A DNA stretch of 64,000 bases, from contig NZ_LR880474.1 in NCBI RefSeq assembly GCF_904066215.1, forward strand, positions 1,860,001 through 1,924,000. The letters are read 5' to 3'. This stretch comes from Microbacterium sp. Nx66. GTDB taxonomy: Bacteria > Actinomycetota > Actinomycetes > Actinomycetales > Microbacteriaceae. Each line of letters starts with the position of its first letter. The first letter of the stretch is position 1. Under the pieces are notes generated by a model that saw only the letters and a program-made list of their open reading frames with translations, was not told the origin of the DNA and made no database searches. Shown one piece after another: positions 28,189 to 37,627 of the stretch. Made by a program: the position numbers and the translations under genes.

Positions 28189-29559
28189 GTGATCACCCAG
28201 GAAGCCCCGCCGACCGCCGCGCTTCTGGACGGCCGCTACCGTCTGGCAGAGGCCGTCGGTATGGGCGGGATGGCGACCGTGTACCGCGCGGAGGACATCA
28301 CCCTCGAACGCACCGTCGCGGTGAAGATGTTCCGCGAGTCCGACGACGCCGTCGTGCCGGTGGAGCGGGTGCACTCGGAGAAGGCGCTCCTCGCGGGTCT
28401 CAACCACCCTGGCCTGGTCACCCTCCTCGACGCGCACCTCGAGCCCGGACGACCGAAGTACCTCGTGATGGAGTACGTGCCCGGACCGACTCTGAGCAAG
28501 CGCATGGCACGCGCGACGGTCCCAGCGCGCGAGATCGCCATGATCGGGGCGGACATCGCCTCCGCCCTCCACGCCGTGCACAGCGCCGGCATCGTGCACC
28601 GCGACATCAAGCCCTCGAACGTCCTGCTCACCCCGCCTCTCGACACGAACGGCCGGTGGAGCGCGAAACTCGCCGACTTCGGGATCGCCTGCGCCATCGA
28701 CATGTCGCGTGTCACCACTCCCGGCATCGTCCTCGGGACACTGACCTACATGGCACCGGAGCAGTTGCGCAACGGCGACATCCGTCCCGCGGTCGACGTC
28801 TACGCGCTCGGGCTCGTCCTGTTGGAGGCGCTCACCGGCAAGCCCGGCTTCGCTCCCACCCTCAGCGTCGAATCCGCCCTCGCCCGCCTCCACATCGCCC
28901 CCGAGATCCCCGCGGAGCTGGGGTCGGAGTGGGTCGGCCTGCTCACCGCGATGACGGCGATCGACCCCGAAGCGCGGCCACACGCTCTGGAGGTCGAGAG
29001 CGAACTGCGCCGATTGCTCGATTTCCCCGTTACCGAAGAGGTGGCAACGGATGTCACCGTGCCGCTTCCGGCGCCGGCGGCAGGCGCCCTCCCCCTCCCC
29101 CGCACCCGCGCCGAGGCCCGCGCCCGTCGTCGCGTCGCGTCGGCGCACCCCGCGGCGTCCCCGGCCCGGCGCACGCGCCGTCGTCGCGAGTCTCTCCTCA
29201 TCGCCGCGGTGGTCGTGCTCGGCGCGGTGACCACCGCCTCCGCAGCACTGGTCGGGCACGGCGAGCAGGCCCTCGCCAGCTCGGGTGCCGTCTCCGACGG
29301 TGCATCGAGGATGCTCGAGAGCATCGAGGAGCTCGTGTCCGTCGAACCGGCTCCCGCCGACACCGTCGCCGACCCGGCGCCGACGGAGACCGTCGTCGTG
29401 GAGCCGGTGGCTGCGACCCCGGTGGCGCCGACGACGCCTGTCTCCGAGTCGGTGATCGACGGAAGCCTGCCCGAGAACGCCGCACCGCAGGCGCAGGAGA
29501 ACCGAGGCAAGAGCCCTGGCCGCGACGGCAACAACGGCAAGGGCAACAGCAGCCACTGA
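28189..29559 (+). CDS. Serine/threonine protein kinase, single-pass, no PASTA domains
   Basis: About 456 residues. The kinase domain spans about 12-280: P-loop GMGGMATVYRA, Lys46 (VAVKMF), HRDIKPSN with D139, DFG at D163, and MAPEQL. A juxtamembrane Arg-rich stretch precedes a transmembrane helix at about 335-355. A Pro/Thr/Glu-rich extracellular tail ends in Gly/Asn/Lys low complexity, with no PASTA repeats. The GTG at 28189 has GGAGG at the ideal five-base spacing, so the longer frame from 28075 is rejected. Targets are unknown. Confidence 0.88.
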   Translation: MITQEAPPTAALLDGRYRLAEAVGMGGMATVYRAEDITLERTVAVKMFRESDDAVVPVERVHSEKALLAGLNHPGLVTLLDAHLEPGRPKYLVMEYVPGPTLSKRMARATVPAREIAMIGADIASALHAVHSAGIVHRDIKPSNVLLTPPLDTNGRWSAKLADFGIACAIDMSRVTTPGIVLGTLTYMAPEQLRNGDIRPAVDVYALGLVLLEALTGKPGFAPTLSVESALARLHIAPEIPAELGSEWVGLLTAMTAIDPEARPHALEVESELRRLLDFPVTEEVATDVTVPLPAPAAGALPLPRTRAEARARRRVASAHPAASPARRTRRRRESLLIAAVVVLGAVTTASAALVGHGEQALASSGAVSDGASRMLESIEELVSVEPAPADTVADPAPTETVVVEPVAATPVAPTTPVSESVIDGSLPENAAPQAQENRGKSPGRDGNNGKGNSSH

Positions 29560-29662
29560 CCCGACGCCCCCGACGCCCGCCGAGCCGACGGGTGTCGCTG
29601 AGCAGCGCACGGGACCTGGTGGAGGAAGATCGAGTGTCGACTATCGACAGAGGGAGGGGACC

Positions 29663-30811
29663 ATGCGTCGCAGGAAGTTGATCGCACCGCCGGATCCGGC
29701 ACCCAGCGTGTCCGCACAGCGACGGTCGCCGTCGAGCGTGGTCGCCGGCGCCAGGGCGAACCCGTTCATGTTCGGTCTCCTCGGCGCCCTCGGGGTGCTC
29801 GTCGCGCTCATGATCGGCGGCATCGTCGGCCAGCTCGCCACCGTGCTGGTCTACATCGGCGTCGCCCTGTTCCTCGCGCTCGGCCTCGATCCGATCGTGC
29901 GGTTCATCGAACGCAAGCTCCCGCGCCCGGCGGCGGTCGCCGTGGTCGTGATCGGCGTGCTCCTCGCCTTCGCCGGGATCATCCTCGCCATCGTCCCCAC
30001 TCTCGTGGAGCAGATCGGGAACCTCATCAAAGACGGTCCGGAGATGATCAAGGAGTTCACGAAGAGCGCCTGGTTCCAGGACGTCAGCGGACAGTTCGGC
30101 AGCACGATCCAGGATGCGGTCGACGGCGTGCTCGGCTTCGTGCAGAACCCGGACAACTTCCTCGACATCGGTGGCGGCGTCTTCGCCGTCGGCGCAGGGA
30201 TCGCCGGCGGCCTGACGGGCGTCACGATCGTGCTCATCCTCACCCTCTACTTCATGGCATCGCTGCGCAGCATGAAGCGGGTGGCCGCGCGGTTCGTCCC
30301 CGCCTACCAGCGCGACACCTTCAGCGAGCTCCTGGAGGACGTCTCCAGTGCTGTCGGGCGCTACGTCATCGGTCAGGCGAGCCTCGCGCTCACCAACGGC
30401 GTCCTGAGCCTCATCTTCCTCACCATCATCGGAGCGCCGGTGCCGGCGCTGCTCGCACTGATCGCGTTCATCGGCTCGATGATCCCGCTCGTCGGAACGC
30501 TCTCGGCATCGATCATCATCTCGCTCATCTGCCTGTTCGTCTCGCCGACGACCGCGCTGATCGCGATCATCTACTACCTGATCTACATGCAGATCGAGGC
30601 GTACGTGCTCTCCCCGCGGATCATGAACAAGGCCGTCGCCGTCCCCGGCGCACTGGTGGTCATCGCCGCGGTGGCCGGTGGAGCGCTCGGCGGAATCCTG
30701 GGCGCTCTCGTCGCCATCCCGGTGGCCGCGAGCATCATCATCATCGTGCAGAAGGTCGTCTTCCCCAATCAGGACAGGAAGAGAACGCCGCCGGCGGTGA
30801 CCGTCGCCTGA
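29663..30811 (+). CDS. AI-2E family transporter
   Basis: This 382-residue integral membrane protein of the AI-2E (PerM/TqsA/YdiK) family has an N-terminal pair of transmembrane helices, a periplasmic-like loop (about 110-170), then about five more helices, including the conserved GxxxPLVGTL stretch (IGSMIPLVGTLS). Members have been linked to autoinducer-2 export, sodium/proton exchange or unknown substrates, so the cargo here is open. Its TGA stop abuts the stop of the convergent lipid kinase gene to form the palindrome TGATCA. Confidence 0.87.
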   Translation: MRRRKLIAPPDPAPSVSAQRRSPSSVVAGARANPFMFGLLGALGVLVALMIGGIVGQLATVLVYIGVALFLALGLDPIVRFIERKLPRPAAVAVVVIGVLLAFAGIILAIVPTLVEQIGNLIKDGPEMIKEFTKSAWFQDVSGQFGSTIQDAVDGVLGFVQNPDNFLDIGGGVFAVGAGIAGGLTGVTIVLILTLYFMASLRSMKRVAARFVPAYQRDTFSELLEDVSSAVGRYVIGQASLALTNGVLSLIFLTIIGAPVPALLALIAFIGSMIPLVGTLSASIIISLICLFVSPTTALIAIIYYLIYMQIEAYVLSPRIMNKAVAVPGALVVIAAVAGGALGGILGALVAIPVAASIIIIVQKVVFPNQDRKRTPPAVTVA

Positions 30812-31732
30812 TCAGCGGACCAGGACGGCGCCCGGCTGCACCCGCACGGTGAACGCGTCGATCTCGCCGATCTCCTCGCCGTCGATCTCGAACATCTGCG
30901 GCGCGGAGAGCTGCACGCGGATCCGCTCCGCCGAGACGTGGGTGGTGGAGTCCGTGCTGACCGCCTGATCGACGTTCCCGATCATGCGACGGATGCCGTT
31001 GTCCCAGACGACCGAGCGGACGGTGTCGAGCCACTGCAGCGCGCCGTCGGAGCTGATGAGCAACATGTCGAGGAGCCCGTCGTCGAGGACGGCATCGGGC
31101 AGCAGACGGATGCCACCCTGGAGCATGCCGCAGTTGCCGACGAGCAGCGTGTGACCGCGCACCTCCTCCGGCTCGTGGTCGTCGAGCTGCAGCGTGATGT
31201 CCGTCATCTCGGTACCGGCCAGTGCGCGCCCCATCGCCTCGACGTAGGCGAGCCAGCCGGCGCGATCCTTGAGGTCGTCGTTGGTCTCCACGAGCATCTG
31301 CGCGTCGACCCCGAAGCCGACCATGACGGAGAAGGCATGCTCCTCGCCGTCGAACTCCACCCAGCCGAGGTCGATGCGGTGCGGCTCGGAATCGCGGATG
31401 TGCTCGAGCGCCGGCAGCACGCCCTCGAGCGGCACGCCGAGGTTGCGCGCGAGCAGATTGCCTGTGCCCTGCGGGACGATCCCGAGAGCGACATCGGTGC
31501 CGACCAGAGCCTCCGCGACCGCGCGGATCGTGCCGTCACCGCCGACCGCGATGACGAGGGCACAGCCCTCCTCCACCGCTTTCGCCGCGACGCCACGGCC
31601 GGGGTCATCCGGAGTCGTCTCGCCCCAGCGCACGTCGGCTTCCTCACCGAAGGCGATGGTGACGGCCTCGCCGAGGACATCCCGGTCGGACTTCGTCGGG
31701 TTCCAGATCACGCCGATGCGAGGAGAGGTCAT
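30812..31732 (-). CDS. Diacylglycerol kinase family lipid kinase
   Basis: 306 residues with the DAGK catalytic domain: the GGDGT motif in VIAVGGDGTIRAVAEAL, PQGTGNLLARNLGVP, and a C-terminal beta-sandwich with a final acidic catalytic motif (EIDGEEIGEID). It probably phosphorylates diacylglycerol or a related lipid or sphingoid base, using ATP at the membrane. It converges on the AI-2E transporter and lies downstream of glnE on the same strand, separated by 48 bases. Confidence 0.88.
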   Translation of the reverse strand: MTSPRIGVIWNPTKSDRDVLGEAVTIAFGEEADVRWGETTPDDPGRGVAAKAVEEGCALVIAVGGDGTIRAVAEALVGTDVALGIVPQGTGNLLARNLGVPLEGVLPALEHIRDSEPHRIDLGWVEFDGEEHAFSVMVGFGVDAQMLVETNDDLKDRAGWLAYVEAMGRALAGTEMTDITLQLDDHEPEEVRGHTLLVGNCGMLQGGIRLLPDAVLDDGLLDMLLISSDGALQWLDTVRSVVWDNGIRRMIGNVDQAVSTDSTTHVSAERIRVQLSAPQMFEIDGEEIGEIDAFTVRVQPGAVLVR

Positions 31733-31780
31733 ACGCTCACTCTGAGCGACGGACGACGATCGTGCAACTCGACCGGCCGT

Positions 31781-34756
31781 CTAGCCGTAGAAGAGCTGCT
31801 CGAAGGTTCTCCGGGCACGCCGGGTGACGGCGAGATAGTCCTCTTCGAGCGGTGTCGCCGACCGGGGTGGATAGCCGAGCAGACGGGCCAGGGCATCCAG
31901 CTGACGGCGGTCAGCGGGCAGGACGTCGCTCGTCTGACCCGTGAGCAACGTGATGCCTGAACGGAGTCGGCTCGACAGCAGCCACGCCGCCCGGAGGCGC
32001 TCCGCGTCGTCCTCCTCGACGAGCCCGGCGCCGACCGCGGCGTCGAGTGCCTGCAGGGTCGACGTGGTGCGCAGGCCGGGGACATCGGTCGCGTGCTGCA
32101 GCTGGAGAAGCTGCACGAGCCACTCCACGTCGCTGAGAGTCCCCGGTCCGAGCTTGAGATGACGACGCGGGTCGGTCCCCTGCGGCAGCCGCTCCCCCTC
32201 GACCCTGGCCTTGATCCGCTTGATCTCCCGGAGCCCCTGGAGATCGACCGCCTCCGGGTACCGGATGCTGTCCGCGAGTTCCATGAACCGCCCGATGAGC
32301 TTCGCGCTGCCGGCGACACCGCGAGCCCGCAGCAGCGCCTGAGCCTCCCACGACAGCGACCAGCGACGGTAGTAGGCCGCGTAGGCGTCGATGGACCGCA
32401 CGATCGGACCGTTGCGCCCCTCCGGCCGCAGACCCGCGTCCAGGTCGAGCGGGAGGCGATGGTCGGTCAGATGCTCGCGGAGCCCCGCCACGATTCTCGT
32501 CGCCAGCTTCTCCGCTCTGCCCGAGTCGACACCGTTCGCGTCGTGCACGTACAGGACGTCCGCGTCGGACCCGAAGCCGAGCTCCGCACCGCCGAACCTC
32601 CCCATGCCGATGACGGCGAAGTCGAGCGCTGCGTCCTCCGGCGGGACGACCTCTCGGAGAACGGCGCGGAGGCCGGCCTGGATCGTCGCATCCGTGATGT
32701 CGGTGAGCGCGGTGGCCACCTCCTCGATGGTGACGACGTCGAGCACCGCGGCCATGGCGGTGCGCAGGAGCTCGCGACGCCGCAGGGCGCGGACGGCCCG
32801 CAGCGCGTCGGCGACCGTCTCGTGACGCGTCTGGATCGCCCGCGCCTCCTCGTCCAGCGCCTGCGCGCTCCGCGGACGCAGCCGCTCGGCGCTGTCCAGC
32901 CAGGCCACCGACTCCGGGATCCACTCCAGCAGCTCGCCGATGTAGCGCGACGACGACAGCAGCCGGGTGAGGCTCTCTGCGGCGCCGGACGAATCCCGCA
33001 GCATGCGCAGGAACCACGATGTGTCGCCCAGCCGCTCGCTGATGCGGCGGAAGGCCAGGAGACCGTAGTCGGGGTCGCTGCCATCGGCGAACCAGCGCAC
33101 CATCACGGGCATCAGGTGTCGCTGGATCGTCGCCTTGCGACTGATCCCGCGCGTCAGTGCCCCGATGTGTCGGAGGGCTCCGGCGGGATCGCGGAAGCCG
33201 ATGGCCGCGAGCCGGTCATGGGCCTGCTCCGCGGAAAGGGTGCGCTCTTCCTCGGGCAGCCCGGCCACCGCGCTCAGCAGCGGGCGGTAGAAGAGGCGGG
33301 TGTGGATGTCGCGCACCTCGCGCCGGACACTCTCCCACCGGGCCCAGACGCCCTCCCCCGTGTCCGCCAGCTTCGTGCTGCGCGCCAGGATGCGCAGACC
33401 AGCGGGCGTCTTCGGCATGAGGTGGGTGCGGCTGAGATCACGCAGCTGGAGACGGTGTTCCATGAGCCGCAGCACGCGGTAGTCGTGCGCGAAGGCGCCC
33501 GCATCCGCACGGCCGATGTAGCCGCCCGCGACCAGCGCGTCCAGGCTCTCGAGTGTGCCGCGGGTGCGGAGGGAGGCATCGGTGAGACCGTGCACGAGCT
33601 GCAGGAGCTGCACCGTGAACTCGATGTCGCGCAGCCCGCCCGCCCCGAGCTTGAGCTGATACGGGGCGTCCTCCGGGTCGATGTGCTCCATGACCCGCTC
33701 GCGCATCCGCTGGACGCTCTCGACGAACTCCTCCCTGGCGGCGCTCGACCACACGCGCGGCTGCACGGCATCGATGTAGGCGGCGCCCAGTGCAGGATCG
33801 CCGGCGAGGGGACGAGCCTTCAGCAGCGCCTGGAACTCCCAGCTCTTCGCCCATCGGTCGTAGTACGCGACGTGGGAGGCGAGGGAGCGCACGAGCGCTC
33901 CCTGCTTGCCCTCGGGGCGCAGTGCCGCGTCGACCTCCCAGAGTGGCGGTTCGACCTCGATGGCGCTGAGGAAGCGCATGGTGTCCCTGGCCAGACGCGT
34001 CGCGATGTCGATCGCCTGCGGCTCGGACAGCGTCTCCTCGTCGGACGTGCCCCCGACGAAGATGACATCGACATCGCTGACGTAGTTGAGCTCCCTGGCA
34101 CCCGCCTTGCCCATGCCGATCACAGCCAGCTGTGTCGTGGCGACGGCATCGCGACCCGCCGACGGCGCCTGGCGCGTGCGGGCGATCGCGAGCGACGTCT
34201 CGAGGGCGGCGCCGGCGAGGTCCGCAAGGGAGGCGGCGACCTCGGCGACGACGTCTTCGGGTCGCGGGTGGCCGAGGTCGAACGCCGCGATCTCCGCGAG
34301 GTTCCGCCGATACGCGACGCGGAGGGCCACGATCGTCTCGTCCTCCGCGGATTCGGCGAAGCCGTCCTCGGCCCCGACGGCGGCGAGCAGCCGATCGCGC
34401 CAGACGTCCGCGGCGGGCAGCGCGTCGACGGGCGCCGCAAGCACGTCGAGCTCCTCAGGATGGCGCAGGAAGAACTCGGCCAGCCCCACGGAGGCACCGA
34501 AGACGCGCCAGACACGTTGGCGCGTCTCCTCGTCGGTGACAAGGGCCCGCAGCGGGGACGGGTCGCGTCGTGCCACCCGCAACATCCCACGGACAGCCGC
34601 GTCGGGATCTGCAGCGACAGACGCCTCGAGCAGCATCGTCCGCGGTACGTCGAGCAGGCTCTCGAGCTCTGCCAGTGACGCCGCGGCCTCGCTCAGCTCG
34701 GCGAATCCGAGTCGAGCGAGGGCCGAAAGGGAGACGGAGGCGTCGGGGCGAGCCAT
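31781..34756 (-). CDS. glnE: Bifunctional glutamine synthetase adenylyltransferase/deadenylylase
   Basis: This 991-residue protein has two nucleotidyltransferase modules. The N-terminal deadenylylase module carries NYVSDVDVIFVGG, and the C-terminal adenylyltransferase module carries GFGSDADVLYVHD; each is followed by a GlnD-UR-like helical bundle (LGAGGLRDIEFTVQLLQL and LGPGTLSDVEWLVQLLQL). It controls GlnA by modifying Tyr402 of the product at 23095. Length and order fit the family. It follows glnA2 after a seven-base gap, so both are probably cotranscribed. Confidence 0.96.
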   Translation of the reverse strand: MARPDASVSLSALARLGFAELSEAAASLAELESLLDVPRTMLLEASVAADPDAAVRGMLRVARRDPSPLRALVTDEETRQRVWRVFGASVGLAEFFLRHPEELDVLAAPVDALPAADVWRDRLLAAVGAEDGFAESAEDETIVALRVAYRRNLAEIAAFDLGHPRPEDVVAEVAASLADLAGAALETSLAIARTRQAPSAGRDAVATTQLAVIGMGKAGARELNYVSDVDVIFVGGTSDEETLSEPQAIDIATRLARDTMRFLSAIEVEPPLWEVDAALRPEGKQGALVRSLASHVAYYDRWAKSWEFQALLKARPLAGDPALGAAYIDAVQPRVWSSAAREEFVESVQRMRERVMEHIDPEDAPYQLKLGAGGLRDIEFTVQLLQLVHGLTDASLRTRGTLESLDALVAGGYIGRADAGAFAHDYRVLRLMEHRLQLRDLSRTHLMPKTPAGLRILARSTKLADTGEGVWARWESVRREVRDIHTRLFYRPLLSAVAGLPEEERTLSAEQAHDRLAAIGFRDPAGALRHIGALTRGISRKATIQRHLMPVMVRWFADGSDPDYGLLAFRRISERLGDTSWFLRMLRDSSGAAESLTRLLSSSRYIGELLEWIPESVAWLDSAERLRPRSAQALDEEARAIQTRHETVADALRAVRALRRRELLRTAMAAVLDVVTIEEVATALTDITDATIQAGLRAVLREVVPPEDAALDFAVIGMGRFGGAELGFGSDADVLYVHDANGVDSGRAEKLATRIVAGLREHLTDHRLPLDLDAGLRPEGRNGPIVRSIDAYAAYYRRWSLSWEAQALLRARGVAGSAKLIGRFMELADSIRYPEAVDLQGLREIKRIKARVEGERLPQGTDPRRHLKLGPGTLSDVEWLVQLLQLQHATDVPGLRTTSTLQALDAAVGAGLVEEDDAERLRAAWLLSSRLRSGITLLTGQTSDVLPADRRQLDALARLLGYPPRSATPLEEDYLAVTRRARRTFEQLFYG

Positions 34757-34763
34757 GCCGTGC

Positions 34764-36101
34764 TCAGAGGAGCTCGAGGTTGTTCTTCAGCTCCAGCGGC
34801 GTGACCTGACCGCGATACGCCTCCCACTCCTTGCGCTTGTTGAGGAGCACGTAGTTGAAGACCTGTTCCCCGAGCGTCTCCGCGACCAGCTCGGAGGCCT
34901 CCATGTACTCCAGGGCGTGGTCGAGGCTGGCCGGAAGCGCCGAGTATCCCAGCGCCCGACGCTCGGCGTCGCTCAGCGCCCAGACATTGTCCTCCGCCTC
35001 CGGCGGAAGCTCGTAGCCCTCCTCGATGCCCTTGAGGCCGGCGGCGAGCATGAGCGCGTAAGCGAGGTAAGGATTCGCCGCGGAGTCGAGGGCGCGGTAC
35101 TCGACGCGCGAGGACTGGCCCTTGTTGGGCTTGTACATCGGGACGCGGACGAGCGCGGAGCGGTTGTTGTGGCCCCAGGTGATGAAGCTCGGGGCCTCGT
35201 CGCCGCCCCAGAGCCGCTTGTAGGAGTTGACGAACTGGTTCGTCACCGCGGAGATCTCATTGGCGTGCTTGAGCAGACCCGCGATGAAGTGCCGACCGGT
35301 CTTGGAGAGCTGGTACTTCGCACCCTCCTCGTAGAAGGCGTTCTGGTCGCCCTCGAACAGCGACATATGCGTGTGCATGCCGCTGCCGGGCTGACCGCTG
35401 AGCGGCTTCGGCATGAACGTGGCGTACACGCCCTGCTCGATCGCGACCTCCTTGATGACCGTCCGGAAGGTCATCACGTTGTCCGCGGTGGTGAGGGCGT
35501 CGGCGTAGCGCAGGTCGATCTCGTTCTGGCCGGGGCCGCCTTCGTGGTGGCTGAACTCCACGGAGATGCCGAGGTCCTCCAGCATGCGGACGGAGCGCCG
35601 ACGGAAGTCGTGCGCGGTGCCACCGGGGACGTTGTCGAAGTAGCCCGCGGAGTCGACGGGCACGGGCCCCTCGGGGCCGAAAGACGACGACTTGAGCAGG
35701 TAGAACTCGATCTCCGGGTGCGTGTAGAACGTGAAGCCCGCATCGGCGGCCTTCGCGAGCGTGCGCTTCAGCACGTGACGGGGGTCGGCCACCGCGGGCT
35801 GCCCGTCGGGCGTGGTGAGGTCGCAGAACATGCGGGCGGTCGGGTCGATCTCCCCCCGCCACGGCAGCGTCTGGAAGGTCGTCGGGTCGGGCTGGGCGAG
35901 CAGATCGGACTCGTAGGTGCGGGTCAGCCCCTCGATGGCGGAGCCGTCGAAACCGATGCCCTCGGCGAAGGCGCCCTCGACCTCGGCCGGCGCGATGGCG
36001 ACGGACTTGAGCGTGCCGATCACGTCGGTGAACCACAGGCGCACGAACTTGACGCCGCGCTCCTCGATCGTCCGGAGGACGAAGTCCCTCTGCTTGTCCA
36101 T
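34764..36101 (-). CDS. glnA2: Glutamine synthetase GlnA2-type
   Basis: 445 residues from the ATG at 36101 (MDKQRDFVLRTIEERGVKF). Signatures: GSAIEGLTRTYES, a metal-binding HPEIEFYLL, HHEGGPGQNE and GSGMHTHMSLFEG. It lacks the type I-beta insertion seen in GlnA1 and matches the GlnA2 class paired with glnE in actinobacteria. In Streptomyces, GlnA-like enzymes of this size can act on polyamines, so glutamine synthesis is likely but not assured. The SPOR gene lies two bases upstream and glnE directly downstream. Confidence 0.92.
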   Translation of the reverse strand: MDKQRDFVLRTIEERGVKFVRLWFTDVIGTLKSVAIAPAEVEGAFAEGIGFDGSAIEGLTRTYESDLLAQPDPTTFQTLPWRGEIDPTARMFCDLTTPDGQPAVADPRHVLKRTLAKAADAGFTFYTHPEIEFYLLKSSSFGPEGPVPVDSAGYFDNVPGGTAHDFRRRSVRMLEDLGISVEFSHHEGGPGQNEIDLRYADALTTADNVMTFRTVIKEVAIEQGVYATFMPKPLSGQPGSGMHTHMSLFEGDQNAFYEEGAKYQLSKTGRHFIAGLLKHANEISAVTNQFVNSYKRLWGGDEAPSFITWGHNNRSALVRVPMYKPNKGQSSRVEYRALDSAANPYLAYALMLAAGLKGIEEGYELPPEAEDNVWALSDAERRALGYSALPASLDHALEYMEASELVAETLGEQVFNYVLLNKRKEWEAYRGQVTPLELKNNLELL

Positions 36102-36103
36102 GG

Positions 36104-36343
36104 CTACTCTGCGCCCTGGCCCTTCTCCGCACCGAAGCCGCTGGTGGGCTTCGCGTCCCAGCCCTGCTCCGCGGCCTCTTCCTCGGCCCAGGCGCGCGAC
36201 CGCTCCTTGAGCACCTCGGGGGCGCGGTGCGCCTCGGCCTCCGTGTCGAACGGACCGATGCGGTCGATGGACGGCGAGAGCATGCCGAACTCGACCTCGC
36301 CCGTGGCGGAGTTGTACCAGTACTTGTGATCGCCGTCGGTCAT
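36104..36343 (-). CDS. Small SPOR-like domain protein
   Basis: This 79-residue soluble protein starts MTDGDHKYWYNSATGEVE and contains a stretch (GPFDTEAEAHRAPEVLKER) like the SPOR fold used for peptidoglycan binding. It has no signal peptide, so binding to envelope glycan is doubtful. It lies two bases before glnA2 on the same strand and may be its first cistron. Conserved actinobacterial proteins of this type are common, but their job is unknown. Confidence 0.65.
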   Translation of the reverse strand: MTDGDHKYWYNSATGEVEFGMLSPSIDRIGPFDTEAEAHRAPEVLKERSRAWAEEEAAEQGWDAKPTSGFGAEKGQGAE

Positions 36344-36424
36344 GGCTGCTCCTTCTTCCCGCGAGCGGTTGGGGTGATGTCATCGATCCTACTGGCGTGC
36401 ACCGTGGTCGCTAAGCTATCGGCC

Positions 36425-37171
36425 ATGGCAAAAGCGATCGGCGTCGACATCGGCGGCACGGGCATCAAAGCGGGAATCGTCGACCTCGAACACGGCACCA
36501 TGGCCTCGGATCGGGTACGTGTGCCCACTCCGGCCGGCGCGGCGCCGGAAGACGTCCTGGTCGCGGTCCAGACCGTCCTGAAGACGCTGGACGTGCACGA
36601 GTCGACCCTTCCGCTCGGAGTGGCGTTCCCCGCGATCGTCAAGCGCGGGAAGACGCTGTCCGCCGCCAACGTCTCGAAGGAGTGGATCGACTTCGATGCC
36701 GAGCGCTTCTTCCGCGACGGCCTCGGCCGGAACATCGTCTTCGTGAACGACGCCGACGCCGCCGGCGTCGCGGAGGCCCGCCACGGCGCGGCGCGCGACG
36801 TGCTCGGCTTCACGCTGCTGACCACACTCGGCACCGGGATCGGCTCCGCGTTCCTGTACGACGGCGTCCTGCTGCCGAACACGGAGCTCGGACACCTGAA
36901 CTTCCGCGAGTACGAGTCCGTCGAGACGTATGCGGCCACCTCGGCGCGCGAGCGCGAGGGCCTGAGCTGGGAGGAGTGGGCCGAGCGCCTGCAGGCGTTC
37001 TACTCCCACATCGAGTTCCTGTTCAGCCCCGACCTGTTCGTGGTCGGCGGCGGCGTGTCGAAGAACGCGGGCGACTTCCTGCCGCTGCTCGACCTGAAGA
37101 CGCCGATCGTCCCCGCGATCCACCGCAACAACTCCGGCATCATCGGCGCGGCCTCGCTCGCCGGCGACTGA
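36425..37171 (+). CDS. ppgK: Polyphosphate glucokinase (ROK family)
   Basis: 248 residues. The N-terminal phosphate-binding motif GVDIGGTGIKAGIVD, the catalytic Asp in FVNDADAAGVAEARHG, and LLTTLGTGIGSA match PPGK enzymes, which phosphorylate glucose with polyphosphate or ATP. It is homologous to the ppgK found beside sigA in Mycobacterium. TAAGCT ends seven bases before the ATG and there is no ribosome site, so the mRNA is probably leaderless. Confidence 0.93.
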   Translation: MAKAIGVDIGGTGIKAGIVDLEHGTMASDRVRVPTPAGAAPEDVLVAVQTVLKTLDVHESTLPLGVAFPAIVKRGKTLSAANVSKEWIDFDAERFFRDGLGRNIVFVNDADAAGVAEARHGAARDVLGFTLLTTLGTGIGSAFLYDGVLLPNTELGHLNFREYESVETYAATSAREREGLSWEEWAERLQAFYSHIEFLFSPDLFVVGGGVSKNAGDFLPLLDLKTPIVPAIHRNNSGIIGAASLAGD

Positions 37172-37173
37172 CC

Positions 37174-37195
37174 CTTCGACGGGCTCAGGGACCCA
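37174..37195. repeat. REP-like half-palindrome after ppgK
   Basis: CTTCGACGGGCTCAGGGACC is one arm of the repeat family described at 10498; no second arm is present. It starts two bases after the ppgK stop codon. Confidence 0.65.
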
Positions 37196-37201
37196 ACGAG
37201 A

Positions 37202-37235
37202 GAAGGCCCCGATGACGGGAGTCATCGGGGCCTTC
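37202..37235. terminator. Bidirectional terminator between ppgK and rnpB
   Basis: A perfect 15-bp stem (GAAGGCCCCGATGAC and complement) with a GGGA loop. It can end both the ppgK mRNA and the convergent RNase P RNA transcript. Confidence 0.85.
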
Positions 37236-37243
37236 TGTGTTCG

Positions 37244-37609
37244 GGGCGAATGGGCCGACCTGTACGCCGGGTTCTGTTCCGGGGTTCTTCGCCCCTTCGA
37301 CGGCCATCTCTCTCGGCGACACGTTGCCGTGCCGCTCCAGCGGTCTACCCGAGGACTCGGCGAGCCGCGTCATCATCCTCTGTCTGACCTTGCTCCGGGC
37401 GAGGTTTACCTGGCGGGCCGTGTCACCACGGTCCCCGGTGGTCTCTTACACCACCCTTTCACCCTTACCCCTCGCGGGGCGGTCTGCTCTCTGTGGCACT
37501 ATCTCGCGGATCACTCCGGGTGGGTGTTACCCACCGCCCTGCCCTGTGGAGCCCGGACGTTCCTCGGTGCGGTTGCCCGCCACGCGACCGTCCAGTCGAC
37601 CCATTCGCC
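37244..37609 (-). ncRNA. rnpB: RNase P RNA component (class A)
   Basis: Read on the minus strand this holds the conserved cores of bacterial RNase P RNA: GAGGAACGTCCGGGCTCCAC near the 5' end, GGGTAAGGGTGAAAGGGTG in the middle, AGACCGC and ACAGAACCC with GGCGTACAGG near the 3' end. The ends CGAATGGGTCGAC and GTCGGCCCATTCG pair as helix P1. A TAGACT -10 lies at 37620-37615. It processes tRNA 5' leaders. Exact ends are estimated from P1 and the adjacent terminator. Confidence 0.93.
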
Positions 37610-37627
37610 CCTCCAGTCTACGGGGCC

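Noticed and set aside
36425..37171. General ATP-dependent glucokinase or transcriptional repressor of the ROK family
   Set aside because: No helix-turn-helix, and the length and motifs match polyphosphate glucokinase.
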